Of a DNA stretch of 44,272 bases, positions 43,493 through 44,272 are shown piece by piece. The notes beneath the pieces were generated by a model. The model did not search any database, was not told the DNA's origin, and saw nothing but the letters and a program-made list of their open reading frames with translations. Source of the DNA: Bacteroidales bacterium (GTDB lineage Bacteria > Bacteroidota > Bacteroidia > Bacteroidales > GCA-2748055); the NCBI GenBank assembly GCA_029931975.1, contig JAOZQY010000029.1, positions 1 to 44,272 of the forward strand, given 5' to 3'. Position 1 is the stretch's first letter. Every line of letters begins with the position of its first letter. The translations under genes and the position numbers were made by a program.

Positions 43493-44272
43493 AAGCTTCA
43501 CTTACCTCAAGAAAATCAAATAAATAGTAAATCACCCCTATGTGGCAGCTGTACCACCACTGGTTGTATTCAAATCCCACCACGATCCGCTTGTCGGGCT
43601 GAAGGTAGTAGGTGACATAATTGGCGGTCTCCAGGTAGCCATTGCTGTCTGTCCGATTGGCCAGCAGGTAGCGGATCACATCCAGACAATCGTAATTGGT
43701 ACGTCCCTCTGTGCTTTCCGGGATGTCTTCATAGAAGCCCCGGAATTCTTTGGTCTTGATGGGGCCATTGAGTCACCATTCCCAGGTCTGGTCACGATTG
43801 GCACGGTATTGAGTATTCTGGTTAATTTCATCCAGGGCCTCAAACAATTTAATGGCAAAGATGACGCTGCTGGTATATTCTTCGACCACCTCCTCTGTTT
43901 CCGGATCCACCCGGAAAGGCCAGGTGCCGTTGGCCCTCTGATTTCTGACCAGTGTTTGGGCGATGGCTTCAGCTGCCTGCAGAAACCTGGGCTTCCCGCT
44001 GGCTTTGTACAGCTCAATAAAAGCCAGAGCCATAATCGCCCCCTTATCAGGCATGATCCCGCTCTTATCCCGGAATCCCCCGGGTTTCTTCTCTTCAAAG
44101 GTAGAGTAGGGCATGTTTCCGTAGGCCCAGTTGTCCGGCGTGCTGTGTGCGATGTTCCAGTCACCCAGCTTTACGGCCTCTGTAAGCGCCTGCTTATTCC
44201 CCGAGTATTCCCATCCCCTGAACCACTTCAGGTGATCCTCCAGCAGGAAGGACATGCCGCGAAGGATGGTCT
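43479..44272 (-). pseudogene. (alpha/alpha)6-type enzyme broken by in-frame TGA; 5' end outside window
   Basis: The minus frame is open from the window edge (TILRGMSFLLEDHLKWFRGW) to a TGA at 43775-43773 after RDQTWEW. It then continues in the same frame (LNGPIKTKEFRGFYEDIPES) to the true end FNPS at 43479. The protein carries helical repeats typical of (alpha/alpha)6 sugar enzymes (MALAFIELYKASGKPRFLQAAEAIAQ, NQRANGTWPF, NYDCLDVIRYLLAN). Read-through sequence on both sides of the stop looks coherent, so a single substitution (for example TGG or CGA to TGA) is the simplest cause. The start is beyond 44272. Confidence 0.65.

Noticed and set aside
1-44272. CRISPR array, tRNA, rRNA or complete insertion sequence
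   Set aside because: No regularly spaced direct repeats, tRNA-like cloverleaf, rRNA sequence or transposase was recognised by eye.

Overview
The window reads as Bacteroidota, most likely Bacteroidales/Marinilabiliales-like. The reasons are lipoprotein and Sec signal peptides on almost every enzyme, TAnnTTTG-type -7 promoter boxes, a TPR / phosphosulfolactate-synthase-like / DUF368 / aroE cluster, and a dense glycan-degradation locus. This assignment is inference; no rRNA or tRNA gene was seen.

Layout. (1) 1-2816, minus strand: a visibly AT-rich accessory block with a small outer-membrane-like protein, a Crp/Fnr-like regulator, a spacer with nested inverted repeats, and a tyrosine recombinase with all catalytic residues. 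(2) 3019-6934, plus strand: a tight chromosomal operon (TPR protein, ComA-like protein, DUF368 membrane protein, shikimate dehydrogenase). (3) 12550-6940, minus strand: GH106 alpha-L-rhamnosidase, AraA/FucI-like sugar isomerase, SDR oxidoreductase, and a truncated glycosidase remnant abutting aroE. (4) 12685-23653, plus strand: AraC regulator, GH32/43-like propeller lipoprotein, two large unassigned secreted (alpha/alpha)6-type proteins, a shortened GH43/GH130-like propeller protein, and a GH78-like enzyme. (5) 23654-24661: a scar between the two enzyme blocks, holding the C-terminal tip of an Rhs protein and a shrunken RelE/ParE-type toxin-antitoxin pair. (6) 41776-24662, minus strand: a nine-gene enzyme block (GH78, NodB deacetylase + SASA esterase fusion, serine hydrolase, amidohydrolase, GH71/99-like enzyme with a CBM9-like tail, nucleoside hydrolase + metallo-beta-lactamase fusion, GH172/DUF2961 protein, GH127 + nitrilase fusion, internally deleted sulfatase). 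(7) 42020-43492, plus strand: a clan-A-like TIM-barrel protein. (8) 43479-44272, minus strand: an (alpha/alpha)6-type enzyme interrupted by an in-frame TGA and running off the window.

The enzymes suggest outer-membrane, periplasmic or extracellular breakdown of a rhamnose-rich glycan. GH78 and GH106 would remove L-rhamnose, GH127 and GH172 furanosides such as arabinofuranose, and the deacetylase, SASA and serine hydrolase acyl groups. The isomerase and SDR would handle a released sugar in the cytoplasm, and the AraC protein probably controls the adjacent divergent operons. No SusC/SusD pair, ECF sigma/anti-sigma pair or sulfatase-maturating enzyme lies in the window.

The two most unusual signals are three unrelated double-enzyme fusions in one operon (GH127+nitrilase, nucleoside hydrolase+MBL, NodB+SASA), and a 20.1-25.5 kb stretch in which several successive genes (GH43-like, antitoxin, toxin, sulfatase) appear to have lost internal or terminal segments while keeping open frames.
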